NCBI RefSeq assembly: GCF_023278565.1
Contig: NC_064675.1
Location: 5,890,001-5,954,000 of the forward strand
DNA length: 64,000 nt
DNA from: Colletotrichum lupini
Taxonomy: Eukaryota > Ascomycota > Sordariomycetes > Glomerellales > Glomerellaceae
Direction of reading: 5' to 3'
Shown here piece by piece: positions 1 through 11,698 of this stretch. Made by a program: the position numbers and the translations under genes. Below the pieces are notes generated by a model. The model ran no database searches and was not told the origin of the DNA. It saw only the letters and a list, made by a program, of their open reading frames with translations. How positions within the stretch are numbered: position 1 is the stretch's first letter; each line of letters begins with the position of its first letter.

Positions 1-1492
1 AGGGGGTAAGTACTACTTATAGGGGTATTAAAAATTACGTTTATTTTTAAGTCCTAACTTTTTATAAATATAATAACTATATAGCCCTTATTTTAGTTTA
101 TTAATAAGCTTATTATAAGTTAATTAGAAGATCTTTTTAAAAACTTAGGTTTTTTAAAAGTTTTATTATTTTTTAGCTAACTAGCTTTTTTAAGCTTATT
201 ATAAAGTAATTTCTACTTATTTAATTTAATAATAGTAAGAACTTCCTCTATATAGCTCCTTAATATTCTTATTAATACCTTATTAGCGTTTTAGTTTATA
301 AATATTTATTTTAATTTTTAATACGCCGTAGGGCGCTATAAGTATACGTAATTATAAAAATATATAACGTTACTCTTATTATTTACGTTATTAACTAAGT
401 TAGAGCGTTTAGTAAAAGTAAAATAAGCCCCTTTTTTAATTTAAAAGTTGTTTAGTATATACGTCCTAGGTTATTAAGCTAAATATATATATAATCTTTT
501 TAAAGGTCCTCGTATATATTTTAAAAGTTATTAATTTATTAAAAATCTTATATATATATATTAACTTTATATAAAATTAAGTTTAAACTTAACTATAATT
601 AAAAAGTTAAGTACGGCGATCTTTTTATTAATTTTTAAAATATTATACGTTTTAGCTCGGAAGTAAGTAGATTACTACTCTTTATATTAATATTAAAAGT
701 TAATTTTAGTCCTCGCTTTATTAAAAACTTATTAATATTCTTCTCGAACTATATTCCTTATTACTAGTTCGAGAGGTATAAATTCTTATTTTAAATATTT
801 AATAATTCGTTATATACTAAACTTAGTACCGTTCTTAATAACTTTTTAAAATACGTATTTATATAATATAGCGTTAACTAATTTTATTAATTATTAAATA
901 AGGACTTTTATATATATATTAATAATATTACGTTTATAAACTATAAGTTATTTATATTTAATATCGAGCTCTTATTATTTTTAAATACTCTTAAGTATAT
1001 AGATCCTTTTTATAAATACGGTATAAAAATAGATTTATTTACGTAAAGTAAGTAATATAGCTAGCTTTATAAAAAAAAACCTAACTTAGTTTTATAAATT
1101 ACTTATATTTAAAAAAGTTAAAAAGTTCGTATTAAGAATTATATTTAAAAATTATTAATAAAGGATTTTTTAGTTTTTTTAATTATTTTTAAATACTTTA
1201 TAACGGGCTTAGTAAGCTTATAATTCTTTTTTATTATAAATTATAATTAATTATTTAAATTTTAAGGGCGAAATAAGTATTATAAAGGGGTTAAGGAATA
1301 TATTAAAATTTAGAGCGTCTAAGTCGACGTACTTTTAAATCCCGACGCCCTTATTTATAATATAAAGTATATTAAACTATTTAATTTAATTATTATAATT
1401 AATTAGTTTAGCTTAGGCTAAAGTAGGTATAAGTAAGTTAGTTATTTTAAAAAGATCGTAAGAATTATATTAATAAGTACGTTATTATAATA
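1..1492. repeat. RIP-saturated AT-rich repeat relic
   Basis: Read by eye, the block contains no CpA and a single TpG (449-450), while CpG, TpA and ApT remain common. CpA to TpA change on both strands is the hallmark of repeat-induced point mutation in Pezizomycotina. Because TG is almost absent, no ATG codon exists on either strand and the block cannot encode a conventional protein. It is therefore inferred to be the edge of a mutated transposon or other repeat that extends left of the window. I could not identify the ancestral element: no terminal repeats, target-site duplication or recognisable reading frame is visible. Confidence 0.9.
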
Positions 1493-2745
1493 TGGGGTCT
1501 TAACTAAGAGCTGGGCTTATAACTATTATAAAAAGCGGGCCCACTCTATGTGGGCAGCATTAACTATATTTATATCTCGTGACATAATATGTAGCCATGT
1601 ACTCACGAGCCTCGCGGTACGTCTGTAGGCTGTGGCTAGGCTAGGGCAATTGGGTTCTTGTGATACTTGCAAAAGAGCTGCAGATCTATATGATACCAAT
1701 GAGAAGTAAAGCCGCTAAGATCGAGTAGATTTATTTCGCAAAGTATCGGATGAACTCGAAAGAGTTGTCCCAATAATTGTGGGTTAGATCGAGTGCAAGG
1801 ACGCGGCATCGGCCCAATTGCTGGCCCGATACGGAACATATATTAGGTACCAAGACAACCCTGCCCGATCAAGGTCGCATTACTTTTTTTGATGTGCCTT
1901 GCGGGTTCGTATTCGTTCTTCGTCATCGTATACGGAAGTTATTCGACTCGGTTCCCACAGCCAGCTCTCCAAAATACAATTGAGCGTCGTGAAGTATTGT
2001 AGTAGTTTAGCAGACGAGGTAACTTATGGATCTACGTTTACAGGTAGGTATTTGGAGGGTTGTGCAGCCTGGAGGGCGCTATGCCGAAACTTCCAGTCCG
2101 ACAATTGGCAATTCAACTTTGTTGGTATTATTCCTGGTAAGCTGAGATGATGTTTCTGACACCCAAGAGCCTCTCGGGTTTTTCTCGTTTGCTGCATATA
2201 GTTCTTCGCAAGCTTGTAGCTAACCATCGTCAATGGCGAAGAGCCCTACATAAGCATCGACTGTCTTCTAGAGATATACACGAGGCTGCTATACTATTCA
2301 AGTGCTTCTCGTGATTATCGGCACGTGTCGAACTCTTCTGTCGAGATTGAAAACGTGATGGGCCAGAGCAGTATTGGTGTCCATGATTTTAATTGGATAT
2401 ATTGCCTGGCCGACGACTGCCGCACAGTGGATCTCGTCTTTACTTCGGCTGACAGCTAGTCAAGTATCCAACATGATATGTTGAGTTTACTGGTAAGATG
2501 ATAAGAATGGGTCATCGAAATTGCCTCTACCCCCTAAGCCACTTGGGTTACTACATGGAGCGATGACATCCCGCCGGAGCAACTGTCTACCGGCGGTATG
2601 ATCGGACAGTCGACGAGATCAACGCGCTGTCGAAAACAGATAAGATCTCAGGAGTTGTCGTCAGGGGTCGTGGCTATCCATAGCTTGACACCATTTCCCG
2701 GCTACTGAACTTTGACTTACTACAGCGGCTCTTCTATCCTACACG
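1493..2745. other. Intergenic region between RIP block and FAD oxidase
   Basis: Base composition returns abruptly to normal, with CA and TG frequent. Short open frames on both strands show no recognisable domain or fungal codon pattern. The last few hundred bases are presumably the promoter and leader of the FAD oxidase that begins at 2746. I see no RNA gene or repeat. Confidence 0.6.
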
Positions 2746-4400
2746 ATGCATGCTCTCTACTTCTTACTGGCGGGTTTGACCACGGCTGCTGTTGTCACAG
2801 AGACACCATGCGCAGAGAAGGCGACCAAGGTCTGCCAGGGTCTCCGAGGTGATTTTGGCAACTCAACTCTTCTTCCTGAAGACGGAGCTTACACTCAGGA
2901 AGTCCAAGGTGAGTCCAACGTCCTGTGAACTCTTCCAAGCCCAGAAGTGAATCTGACATGGCACCCAATATCCAGTTCCGTGGTCCGCGAGGTCTTGGCT
3001 CCGTCCGGCCTGCATATTTGCACCACTCGACGCTCAGCAACTATCATCTGGCCTTAAGCGCATCGTGGACCAGCAAGTCGAATTCGCCATGCGTGGAGGA
3101 GGGCACATGCCCATATCCAACGCAAGCAGCATCGGCGCCACCGGTATCCTGATATCGAGCAGGAACATGAGGACCCTCCAACTCTCCGACGACCGCGACA
3201 CGTTGGCCATCGGCCCTGGTCTCCGGTGGTCCGACGTGTACACGGCGCTCGACGGTACGGAAGTCACTGTCCTCGGCGGTCGAGGCAGCCCGATCGGCGT
3301 CTCCGGTCTCTTGTTGGGAGGCGGCATCTCCTTCTTCAGCTACGAGTATGGGCTGGCGTCGACCAACGGCAATATCAAGGCATATGAGGTGTGTGAGACA
3401 TACCGCGCGAGCACTCTGAGTTCTGAGATTACTGACACAAGAGGGCAAGTGCGTCTTGGCTGATGGCAGCATCGTACAAGCTACCCCGTCCAACGACCAC
3501 GCAGATCTCTTCTGGGCGCTCCAGGGAGGCGGGAACTCGTTCTGTCTAGTCACCCGCTTCGATCTCCAGACACACCGTGCCCCATCCGTGATGATCGCGT
3601 CACCTTCGTACGGCGGCGAAGAGGCCAAGCAACAATTCGTCGACAGCGTTTACAACTTCGCCGTCAGCGGGCACAATGATCCCAAGGCTGCTGTTCTTCC
3701 CGTCATTACCTACGTCAGTGGAACGGCTGGGCCGACGTACTCCTCGACGCTCTTCTACAACGGAAACTCCACTCATCCGGCCGTGTTGGGGGACTTCCTC
3801 GGCGACATCCTCAACCCGGACAACAGCTCAAGGTCCCTCGCCCCGTTTCCCATGGGGCGTTACCACCAGGCCATCGAGCCATCCTTCCAAGAGGGCGGCC
3901 GCTCCTACAGTTCCAGACAGCGGTTCCACATGCTACCCATCTACGCCAATAAGGAGGCCATGCTCATCGCCCACGACATGTTCTTCGAGCTCGCGAACGC
4001 CACCTTTAAGGATACGCCTGGCGGCATCATCGGCTTCGCCTTCAACCCCATCACGTCGGCCTTTCTCGCAGCCACAAACGCCCGACCGGGTGCGTTGCAG
4101 GGCATCGACGAGTCGCCTGCGTGCTGGATCGAGCAGACGTACAGCTGGACGGACGAGGCGGACGACCAAGTCTTTGATACCTTTATCAGCGAGTTCAACA
4201 CCAGAATCAGGGAGACATTAGAACCCATGGGGGCGATGTATCCGTTCTACTATCTGAACGAGGCAGACGTCGGCCAGCCTGTCTTTGAGAGCTATCCCGC
4301 GGGGAACCTGGACCGCCTAAAGGAGATTCGCAACAAGTATGACCCTGCTAGGGTATTTACGGATCTGATGCCGGGAGGTTTCAAGGTTGCCGACGCTTGA
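2746..4400 (+). CDS. Secreted FAD-linked oxidase (BBE-like)
   Basis: Exons 2746-2908, 2976-3388 and 3444-4400 join to a 510-residue protein. Residues 1-20 form a signal peptide. An FAD-binding type 4 (PCMH) fold follows, with the RGGGH motif at about 94-98 whose His is the usual 8-alpha FAD attachment site. The C-terminus has a BBE domain (YYLNEAD and a KYDPARVF-type end). Such enzymes oxidise sugars, alkaloids or polyketides, and substrate cannot be told from sequence. The segment that in bicovalent members holds a second FAD-linking Cys reads GSPIGVSG here, so a monocovalent cofactor is inferred. Exon 2 was placed because it restores the conserved stretch RPACIFAPLDAQ before the FAD fold. 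It stands alone between the RIP block and the chaperonin gene, with no biosynthetic cluster visible. Confidence 0.9.
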
Positions 4401-5080
4401 GCGGTGGCCGGTACATGCGAAAGCAGGACTAGCGCGTGCGGATGTGATGCACAGGACATGTGGGTTGGAATCTGCGACTAGGCCAAGTCGTTGTTGCTCC
4501 ATCCATGATGTTATCTACCATGCGAGACGCTTGATGGCGCCGATGTGAGCTTGATTGGCGACCCTCCCCTCCCCTGGGGGCAAAGTGAGTCAGGGGCTTC
4601 ACGAGAGCTCATTAGTACAAATACTTTCCTAACCGTTAATCTCCCAAAGTGATAACGAAACCGGTCTGGCAACGTCCGAATGACCCTTCTCCTGAATGGT
4701 CTGATCTATGCACTGCTCAAAGAGGTGAATCTTCGGTGATGATGCTTTCTACAGGAAGAACACAGGTGACGGGGCGATGTTGAGATGGACCAAGGGGGTG
4801 ACTGTCTAGTATAGTCATTGAAAAATGGCCGGATGATGGCAAGCACGCAATGTTCGTAAATCAAGCGATGCGTTATACTTACCGTTCCGTTGTCCTGGAC
4901 CTTAGTTGTTACGTCCACTAGGCTCCAACCTCACACATAGGGAGACATCACTGTGGGCGTGCTCGAGTACTTGCATTTGTCTTTGGGACTCTATTCGGGA
5001 TATCTCGACGTGACTTTTGGGGTGGTCTATGATCATCAAAACCGACATGAACTCCATTACCAGCCGCCGTATATACCCAT
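4401..5080. other. Convergent intergenic region
   Basis: This is the space between the 3' ends of the FAD oxidase (+) and the CCT theta gene (-). Only short shadow frames occur. It should hold both 3' untranslated regions. No other feature is seen. Confidence 0.6.
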
Positions 5081-6911
5081 TTAGTCCTCATCCCAGTTCT
5101 ACACTGAATGTCAGCACGATATAGCCAATGTACGCACAAGATATGGCTTACAGGGTTGGGACCAGGAGGCTTGGGGCCACCTGCCCGACGAGCTACAATA
5201 ATCTGATCAACGGAAAGGACGGTACGGGCTGCCTCGGTGGCGAGCTTAATGGCCCATGACTTGGAGACCAACAGGTCCAAGATGCCCTCATCACGGGCGT
5301 CAAGGGTGCCAGAGCCGTCGTCATTCTGTAAAGGTTAGCGTGGCGTTCCAGGACAAACGAAACCGTTGCGCTTACCTCAACGTCGACACCAGTGGCCCAG
5401 TCGTCCTTCTTGTGGTGAGCTCCGTACAGCCTGCTAAGAACCTCCGTGGCATCCAAGCCGGCACTCTCTGCAATCGTTCTCGGAATGACCTCGAAGGCCT
5501 CGCCGTACTTGCGAATGGCGTATTGCGACAAGCCAGGGGTCTTCTCGCCGAGAGCGTTCAGCCTCTCAACGAGCTGGATCTCGGTGGCACCCGCGCCGGG
5601 CACAAGGCGAGGGTCTCTAGTAATAGCCTTGACGACGTTGACGCCGTCGTCAACAGCGCGCTCGACGTCGTCCAGGTGGTTCTGGGTAGCTCCTCTGAGG
5701 ACCAGAGTCGCTGTTCTTGTGGCCTCGTTCTCTTGTCTGAACACAGTCACGCGGTCTCCACCAATCTCGAGGGTCTCGACAACGTCGATGGAACCCATCT
5801 CATCAGGCATCGGCGCACCTAACCGGGCAAGGGGGGTTGCGCCAACCACTCTGCAAATTCTTCGCAGCTCAAACTTGCTGAGAATCTTGATGACAAGGAT
5901 GCCGAATCTGTTGAGGTAGTGGAGGGCTAGCTCGCCGACGGTTGAGCCAGCAATGACTACTCTGATGCCAACATCGTGGAGCTCCTTGATGGCGGCCTCG
6001 AGGTGCGACTCCTCGCCCTTGGTGAAGTCCATCATCTCCTTGGCGTTGTGGAGGAGAACGGTTCCCTTGGTCTCGGTCTGGCTGGTGTCGATGGGGCAGG
6101 AGAAGACTCCGACCTTGGCACGCTGCGCCTTCTTGATCGATCCATCGGGCTCCTTGGGGAAGACCATACCCTTGACTACCCGACTCTGCTCCAAAGCACC
6201 ACCCATGATCTTGACGACTCTGATGTTGTCGACGTTGAATCCGACGGGGTTCTTGGGCAGCACTGCCAGGACGGCCTCGGCAACAAGGTCGGCCAAGAAA
6301 TCCTCACTGCCGTTCTGCTTGCTGGCGACGACGGTGCGGATAGCCTTGCTGAGCTCCTCTTGCGAGCGAATATCCTCCACCTTGTCGACAGAAAGCTCCT
6401 CGAGTGTCTCGAGAGCGAACTTTTGTGCACGCTCGTAACCGGTAACGATATCTGACGTCTTCAAACCCATACGCAGCAGGTCCTCAGCCTTCTTCAGCAG
6501 CTCGCCAGCGAGGACGATGACCAGGTTGGTGGCATCACCCATCTCGGCCTCCTGCTGTTGACTGGCCATGACCAGGAGCTTAGCTGCCGGGTGGACGACA
6601 TCGAGTTCTCTGAGGATGGTGGCGGCGTCTGAGGTGAGGATCATCTTCTGGAGGTGGTTGATGACGATCTTATTGCGGCCGTAGGGGCCAAGGGACGTCT
6701 GGACCGTCGAGGAGATGGCCCGGCAGGCGTCGATGTTGCGAAGCACGGCGCCATCTTCGGAATCGTAGCTGGTTACGAGGGGTCAGTGTCGGTGACGGGC
6801 ATCCAAGGCGGGGGAGGGGAGGGGAGCTCCTGATTGGAAAAAGGGGACTCACTTGTTGTACCCCTGCTTGAACAGGTTGGCGTTCGGCGCGTTGGGGATG
6901 TTGAGAGACAT
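5081..6911 (-). CDS. cct8: T-complex protein 1 subunit theta (CCT8)
   Basis: Coding exons on the minus strand are 6911-6853, 6768-5376, 5325-5152 and 5098-5081, giving 547 residues, the normal length. CCT8 is one of eight subunits of the cytosolic TRiC/CCT chaperonin that folds actin, tubulin and other proteins with ATP. The N-terminus MSLNIPNAPNANLFKQGYN and the following YDSEDGAVLRNIDACRAI are typical of the theta subunit. The group II chaperonin motifs are present: the LGPYGRNK phosphate loop and GDATN in place of the GDGTT of other subunits. The 18-nt last exon encodes NWDED plus stop and restores a typical theta C-terminus. The gene is divergent from the HMG-box gene at 7730. Confidence 0.96.
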
Positions 6912-7729
6912 GTTGGGCCGCCGACCTGATGCGCTTCGTAAATCGGGGCGGTGTCAGTCGTGAGGCTCAAAAACAGCAGTGTAGAGTGTACCCTGTGTGT
7001 TGATGATGTGGTTGCGGCAGCTCCTCCTCTACGGTGCAGGCCTTTCGAAAAAAAAGTCTGGGTGCAAGGCGTGTGTGGTGCGGGAGCGTATTGCTGCAGC
7101 CTTGGTGGGCTGGTACCGGGGATGACCAATCACGACGCTGCAGGCGAGCCATTGTTCCGATCCGGCGCATCTGGTGCATTCTAAACTTTGGACCACAGCT
7201 TAACAGGTGCTGGAACCACCGTCCGGACGGAGAAAGAAACACTGGAACCCCTGCATCCAAGCACCCAAGGTTCAGGTGCGTGCCTGTTGTCTGTGTGAGA
7301 CAGCAGCAGCTGCCAGCCTCGCACTTCCCAGCTGGCGTGTTTGCTGCGTGCTGGTTTCTGGCGACAATTCGCCCATTCCCTCGCGCTCTCTTTTACCCAG
7401 TTCCATCTCTACCATCTTCAGATTCGCGTCGCAATCAAGTCTCAACTCACCTCCTTCGTCCGTTTGGCGTGCCCTGTACTACCCTCATCAATCTTGACCT
7501 TTGCAGATACGTAATAATGGCTCCGCAATCCGGTACGTTTGTAAACTCCCTTGGGAAATCATTGAACCTACCACCCTCGCAAAGCTCCGCTTGACATCCG
7601 CCGCGAACCCCATCTCGTCGCAACTCATTCCCCCCGTACCTTGTCTTTGGGGGAAAAAAGCCAATTCTCACTCCCACCCCTTCACACTCGATACGGTTGG
7701 GATATCGCCGAATAGCCCACGCACGCACA
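6912..7729. promoter_or_regulatory. Divergent promoter region, cct8 / HMG-box gene
   Basis: An 818-bp region lies between the cct8 start (-) and the HMG-box gene start (+). It must hold both promoters and leaders. CT-rich tracts around 7380-7500 look like a fungal leader for the plus-strand gene. At 7517 a start codon in good context is followed after 16 nt by a GTACGT splice donor, so an intron may lie in the leader or N-terminus of the HMG-box gene. Confidence 0.55.
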
Positions 7730-8674
7730 ATGCCTCCCAAAAAGATCATTCGAGCTAACCCCCCCGCGATCGACCTCTCAGCGATTCCGCCTTCCCTACC
7801 TCCCTCCGTTGAAGAGGCCTATCGGCGAAAATGCATCCAGCTTAAGCAGCGCACCGGCGAGGTTGAGGAGGAAAACGACGCGACCCGAGTCCGCCTCGCC
7901 CGGATCCGACGACAAATTGAGAAGCTGCGGATGGAGAGAGCCTTCCTGCTTGAACAGCTGGCTAAGAGAACGAGCGCCAACGTGGAGGATTCAGACGGCA
8001 GCCCGAGCCCGCCCCCGACTGTAGGCCCTCCGCCAAGCCCACCTCGACGACAAAGCAGGATGCTGACACCATCTCAGCCGCAAGAAAAGCCTCTGCGTAC
8101 GAAACGCGGTCACCGCAAGCCCTCCGTCCTGGCCGAGATCGACTCGGCCGCAAAGGCCAACTCTAGGCCCCTCAGCCAGACCGCCGCCACCGTTTCGCCC
8201 AGCTCCGAGACTTTCTCCCATACCCAGGGCGGCGATGCGACCCAGGGCGACACCCAGGCGACGGCCCGCACGAACGGCGTCGCGAAGCCGCCCAAGCGCC
8301 CCGGCAACGCGTTCGAAATGTACTGCGCCGACACGCGGCCCGCTCTTGAGGAGAAGAACAAGGACGATGCCGATGCCAACATTGAGGAGGAGCTCGCCCG
8401 TGGTTGGAAGGATCTCCCCGAGGGCGAGAAGGAGGAGTTCCAGACCCGCTCCGAGGAGGAGATGGCCAAGTACCAAAAGGAAAAGGACGCATTTGCGGCC
8501 AAGAGCAAGAGCGCCGAGGCCAAGGATGAGGATGAGGAAGAGCGCGACAAGTCACCAGAGCCCGCACCAGCTGCGTCACAGGACGAAGATGTGGAGATGA
8601 CCAACTACGACACCGAAGAGCAGGCAGACGACACGCCCGCGGCCGACGACAAGGATGACAAGGCGGACGATTGA
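7730..8674 (+). CDS. HMG-box protein, Nhp10-like
   Basis: A single open frame of 314 residues starts at MPPKKIIR. Residues about 25-75 are rich in charged and Leu residues and probably form a coiled coil. A Pro/Ser-rich linker follows. An HMG box begins near 186 with the motif PPKRPGNAFEMYC and includes WKDLPEGEKEEF. The tail is very acidic and ends in D/K-rich repeats. HMG-box proteins bend DNA. The coiled coil plus one box plus acidic tail resembles Nhp10, a subunit of the INO80 chromatin remodeller, but that assignment rests on layout and is moderate. An alternative model adds a mini-exon at 7517-7532 spliced to 7715, which would extend the N-terminus by about ten residues. Confidence 0.85.
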   Translation: MPPKKIIRANPPAIDLSAIPPSLPPSVEEAYRRKCIQLKQRTGEVEEENDATRVRLARIRRQIEKLRMERAFLLEQLAKRTSANVEDSDGSPSPPPTVGPPPSPPRRQSRMLTPSQPQEKPLRTKRGHRKPSVLAEIDSAAKANSRPLSQTAATVSPSSETFSHTQGGDATQGDTQATARTNGVAKPPKRPGNAFEMYCADTRPALEEKNKDDADANIEEELARGWKDLPEGEKEEFQTRSEEEMAKYQKEKDAFAAKSKSAEAKDEDEEERDKSPEPAPAASQDEDVEMTNYDTEEQADDTPAADDKDDKADD

Positions 8675-9030
8675 TGAGCACGCGGCACATCGTCCTTGTT
8701 AACAGGTATCATGGCGTTGGGGAGGGACTTTGCGGGTAGAACATTCCTTATTTATTTGTACAATACGAGAGACACCATAATCGACTCCCGGGAAACGGAG
8801 TGGCTTGTTGCTGCTGCTGACTAGGCTAGCACCCTCACCCTCCAGCTACGTGACCTACGCTGTGAAGCCCGTTCTCTATTGCACCACTTTCACGGGGGTC
8901 GGGGATGTTCTGTGTGCCCTGTTTTGTGTGAATTACCTTCCCCATTGCTGAGCTTTTCCCCCGCCTGTGAAGACCCCGCTGTGCAAGAAAGAAAATCCAA
9001 ATTCCTACTTCGTATGCGTGCCATATGTTA
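8675..9030. other. Convergent intergenic region
   Basis: This 356-bp gap separates the 3' ends of the HMG-box gene (+) and the RMD1-like gene (-). A stretch near 8746-8775 has the AT-rich look of a polyadenylation region. Nothing else is seen. Confidence 0.5.
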
Positions 9031-10681
9031 CTAATCCGATGCATACAAGTCCACCACGATATTGATGGCTGCGACGACAATCTCAGCCGCAATGAGTACA
9101 ATTACTATGAGCGCTGTCAGCAAAAAGGCCGCGCGGCAAGCAAGAAAAAGGGGCACGGGGGGTTCGGCCTACCAATCCACTCCAGCTTCTCTCCGTGTCC
9201 GTGACTGAGCTGATCTTTGAGGACCGCCAGCAGGTCTGCAATGACGTCCAGGCGTTCGTTGAGAAGTCCGACGCGCTGGTCCATCTCGAGGTAGGTTCGG
9301 ACGGCCTGGTACACGGGCTCCAGCTGCGGCTCGACCCAGAACAGCTCCGGCGTGTCGAGGACGGAGCCGTTGAGATGGATGTTGATGCGGAGGATGAAGA
9401 GCTCGCCGATCTGCATGTTGATTTGCGTGCGGCTGAGGGCGATCTTACCCGTCAGCGCGATCTGCGTGGGGATGTCTTTACATGTGTCGACGGTCGAAGC
9501 AATCAGTTCCTCGAAAAGCGATGTCTATTCCGAATATGTCAGTCACCGAGCAGTCTCCTACTTCGTGAACATTTCCTTACCTTGACACTCTGTGCTAGGG
9601 CGTGAGAAATGGCCAGCTTGGTCATGTAGTTCCTCTTGTCTCTTAGAGTGATGAAGTCATTGTAGATACGAGCCTGATACTCCTTTGTGTAGTAAAAGTT
9701 AAAGTGTTCCGTCTCGACATCGTCTGGCGACAGCTTCTCCGTCTCGAACTTGGCAAGCTCTTTGAGGAACCTCTGCTCTTGGGCCAGAGTCATTCCCCAT
9801 ATCACAACGACTCCATAATCAAAGAGGAAGACCTCGGGGGTGTGGATTTGCGTGTCAAAGTCTCCCTCAACCATCGCGTGCTCGTTGTTGGCGCCCTCGA
9901 ACCCGTCGGCGAAACCAGAGTCGTGCCGACCCTCGGATTGAAGGTCGATGAGGTTGTCCCGAGCAAAGCCATTATCCGAGACGTCGCCCGTCGAGTGTCG
10001 CCTCTCGTACGCCTGTACCGGATCAGGCTGCGCGCCAACTCTGCGATCGTGCCTGTTCTCGACCGTCTTGCTATAGTCGTACGCCGTGTAGATGCACTCG
10101 TCAATGAGCTTGGGGTTGGCGCCCCTCGACTTGCCGCGACCCTTGAGGAAGCGCATGAGCCCTTCCATCTGGTACTTGTTCGCCGTGCAGTACGCCGTCA
10201 CCCTGGGCAGCCTGTCGCGGTCCGCCTTGCCCAGCCGGGCGGCATCCCTACGCGCCGTAGGGTCCTTGATCCTAGTGTACTGCGAGTACACGTCCCTCCC
10301 GCTCTCCTCGTCAGGGCTTTCTTCGTTGAGCTCGGGGTTGGGCAGGAGCTTCAGCTTCTGCGCGTTCTTGGTGCTCCGCTGGGGACCGATCTTGGGCACC
10401 ATCTGTGGCGGCAGGCTCTGCACGGCGCCATGGCTGTTTCTCCTGCGCAGCTTGTTGTTGATGGAGGATAGGGCCGAGCTCTGCCCGGGGCTCGCCGCCA
10501 GACTGTTGCCGTGGCTTGATTTTGATCGTTGAAAGTTGGGCTCCGGTTCGATGGTCTTGGATACGGGGTTCGGGTTGAACGTGACGGTTCGCGATGACTT
10601 GGGGCGGAGTTCTGTCGTCGGTAGTAGAGGCGTGTTCTCGGTGGCCGAGGCCGATGCGGTTGTCGTTGTTGTCTGATCCAT
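9031..10681 (-). CDS. RMD1/Sif2-like DUF155 membrane protein
   Basis: Minus-strand exons 10681-9581, 9524-9173 and 9113-9031 give 511 residues. The first 180 residues are low-complexity, with a Thr/Ala-rich start and Ser/Pro-rich stretches. The DUF155 (RMD1/YagE) domain follows, with PRVTAYCTA at its start, a central DYGVVVIWG strand and YLEMDQRVGLLNERLDVI near its end. The last exon encodes one hydrophobic helix (ALIVIVLIAAEIVVAAINIV), the tail anchor typical of this family. Relatives include yeast Rmd1 and Rmd8, fission-yeast Sif2 and Sif3, and mitochondrial RMND1. The molecular role of the cytosolic members is unsettled. The start is set at MDQTTTTT rather than the open frame upstream, which encodes only Arg/Glu-rich sequence from a purine-rich leader. 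Confidence 0.93.
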
Positions 10682-11698
10682 CCTCAGAAAAAGCTTTCTT
10701 CTTTTCTTTCTCTCTCTCCGCGCGCGCTCCTGCTCTCGCTCTCTTTTACTCTTTTCCTCTACCTCTCTCACAGCCTAGGGGGTATCACAGATATGGAAGA
10801 AGAAAAGAAAGAAGGAAAAAAACTTTAATTCGGTTCGACTGAAACAGCGGAAGAGAATGTCGTCGTTCCGTGGGTTATCGCATGTCGCAACTGAGTACAA
10901 GGTGTTGTAGATGATTATTATCCGCGGCTGGACGGGTTCCGGAGAAAGGTCACTGCTGCGTGTGGATGATGTGGAAAGCGACCGAGACTGCCCTGTGCTT
11001 TGCTTGCTGGGTCCGGCCAGTGCTGGATTTGCACCTCTCCTCATGCACCATGGACTGATGACGTCCTAAGTTTTGCACGAATTGGGGAGCCTCCTGGGCC
11101 TGGCCCTTCGAGCTGCGTGCTCCTCTAATTCTGCGGGGAAAGCTGCTTTCGGGGCGCTAATTACCCGACGTCTACCAAATGGAATGCACTGCCTAAGGTA
11201 CCTTGGGAACCTAGGTACCTCACTTGGTTGGGTACGGAGCACCTCACTTTTGTATGCGCCCATTTGCCCTCTGCAGGCCGGTTAGGTCGGTCCAGCGCGC
11301 CGGCGACAACTCCACAATGGGAAGTTGGGAACATTTATCTCCAGTGCGAACCTAATTGGAAGCATCACTCTGCCAGTCCTGTCAGTTAGATCAGGTTGCA
11401 ACCCTACAACCCCGGGCCTCTCTGCTTAGCTTGGGTAGCTGTTGTAAGCTCCCCTAGCTATCATCAACAATCGACGTTGCATCCTGTTGTCAGCGTGTTT
11501 CGCGGGCAGGATGCTTAGTTTATGCGGCAACGATCATCACGCACATGAACCCATTCTTTCGAATTTAAGTACGAGGTATATGTTTCGATAATTACAGCAT
11601 ACGTTTGAACAATCCGTTTACATTGAAGCGAAACCATCCCCAAGTCATCATCAGTGAACAATACAACACGGTTGAGAACCAGTACCTCCGCTGGCCCG
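10682..11698. other. Intergenic region upstream of RMD1-like gene
   Basis: It holds the promoter and leader of the RMD1-like gene at its left and the 3' flank of the oxidoreductase gene at its right. A purine/pyrimidine-skewed tract lies at 10690-10830. Two copies of a GGTACCT palindrome-type motif lie at 11195-11204 and 11208-11220. No gene is supported. Confidence 0.5.

Noticed and set aside
1..1492. Trying to name the ancestral transposon from a minus-strand reading frame
   Set aside because: Stops (TAA/TAG) occur at about the rate expected by chance for this composition, so no frame can be trusted without homologous copies.
3044..4228. Antisense open frames across the FAD oxidase
   Set aside because: They mirror the GC-rich coding strand, and the plus strand has a full conserved protein with consistent introns.
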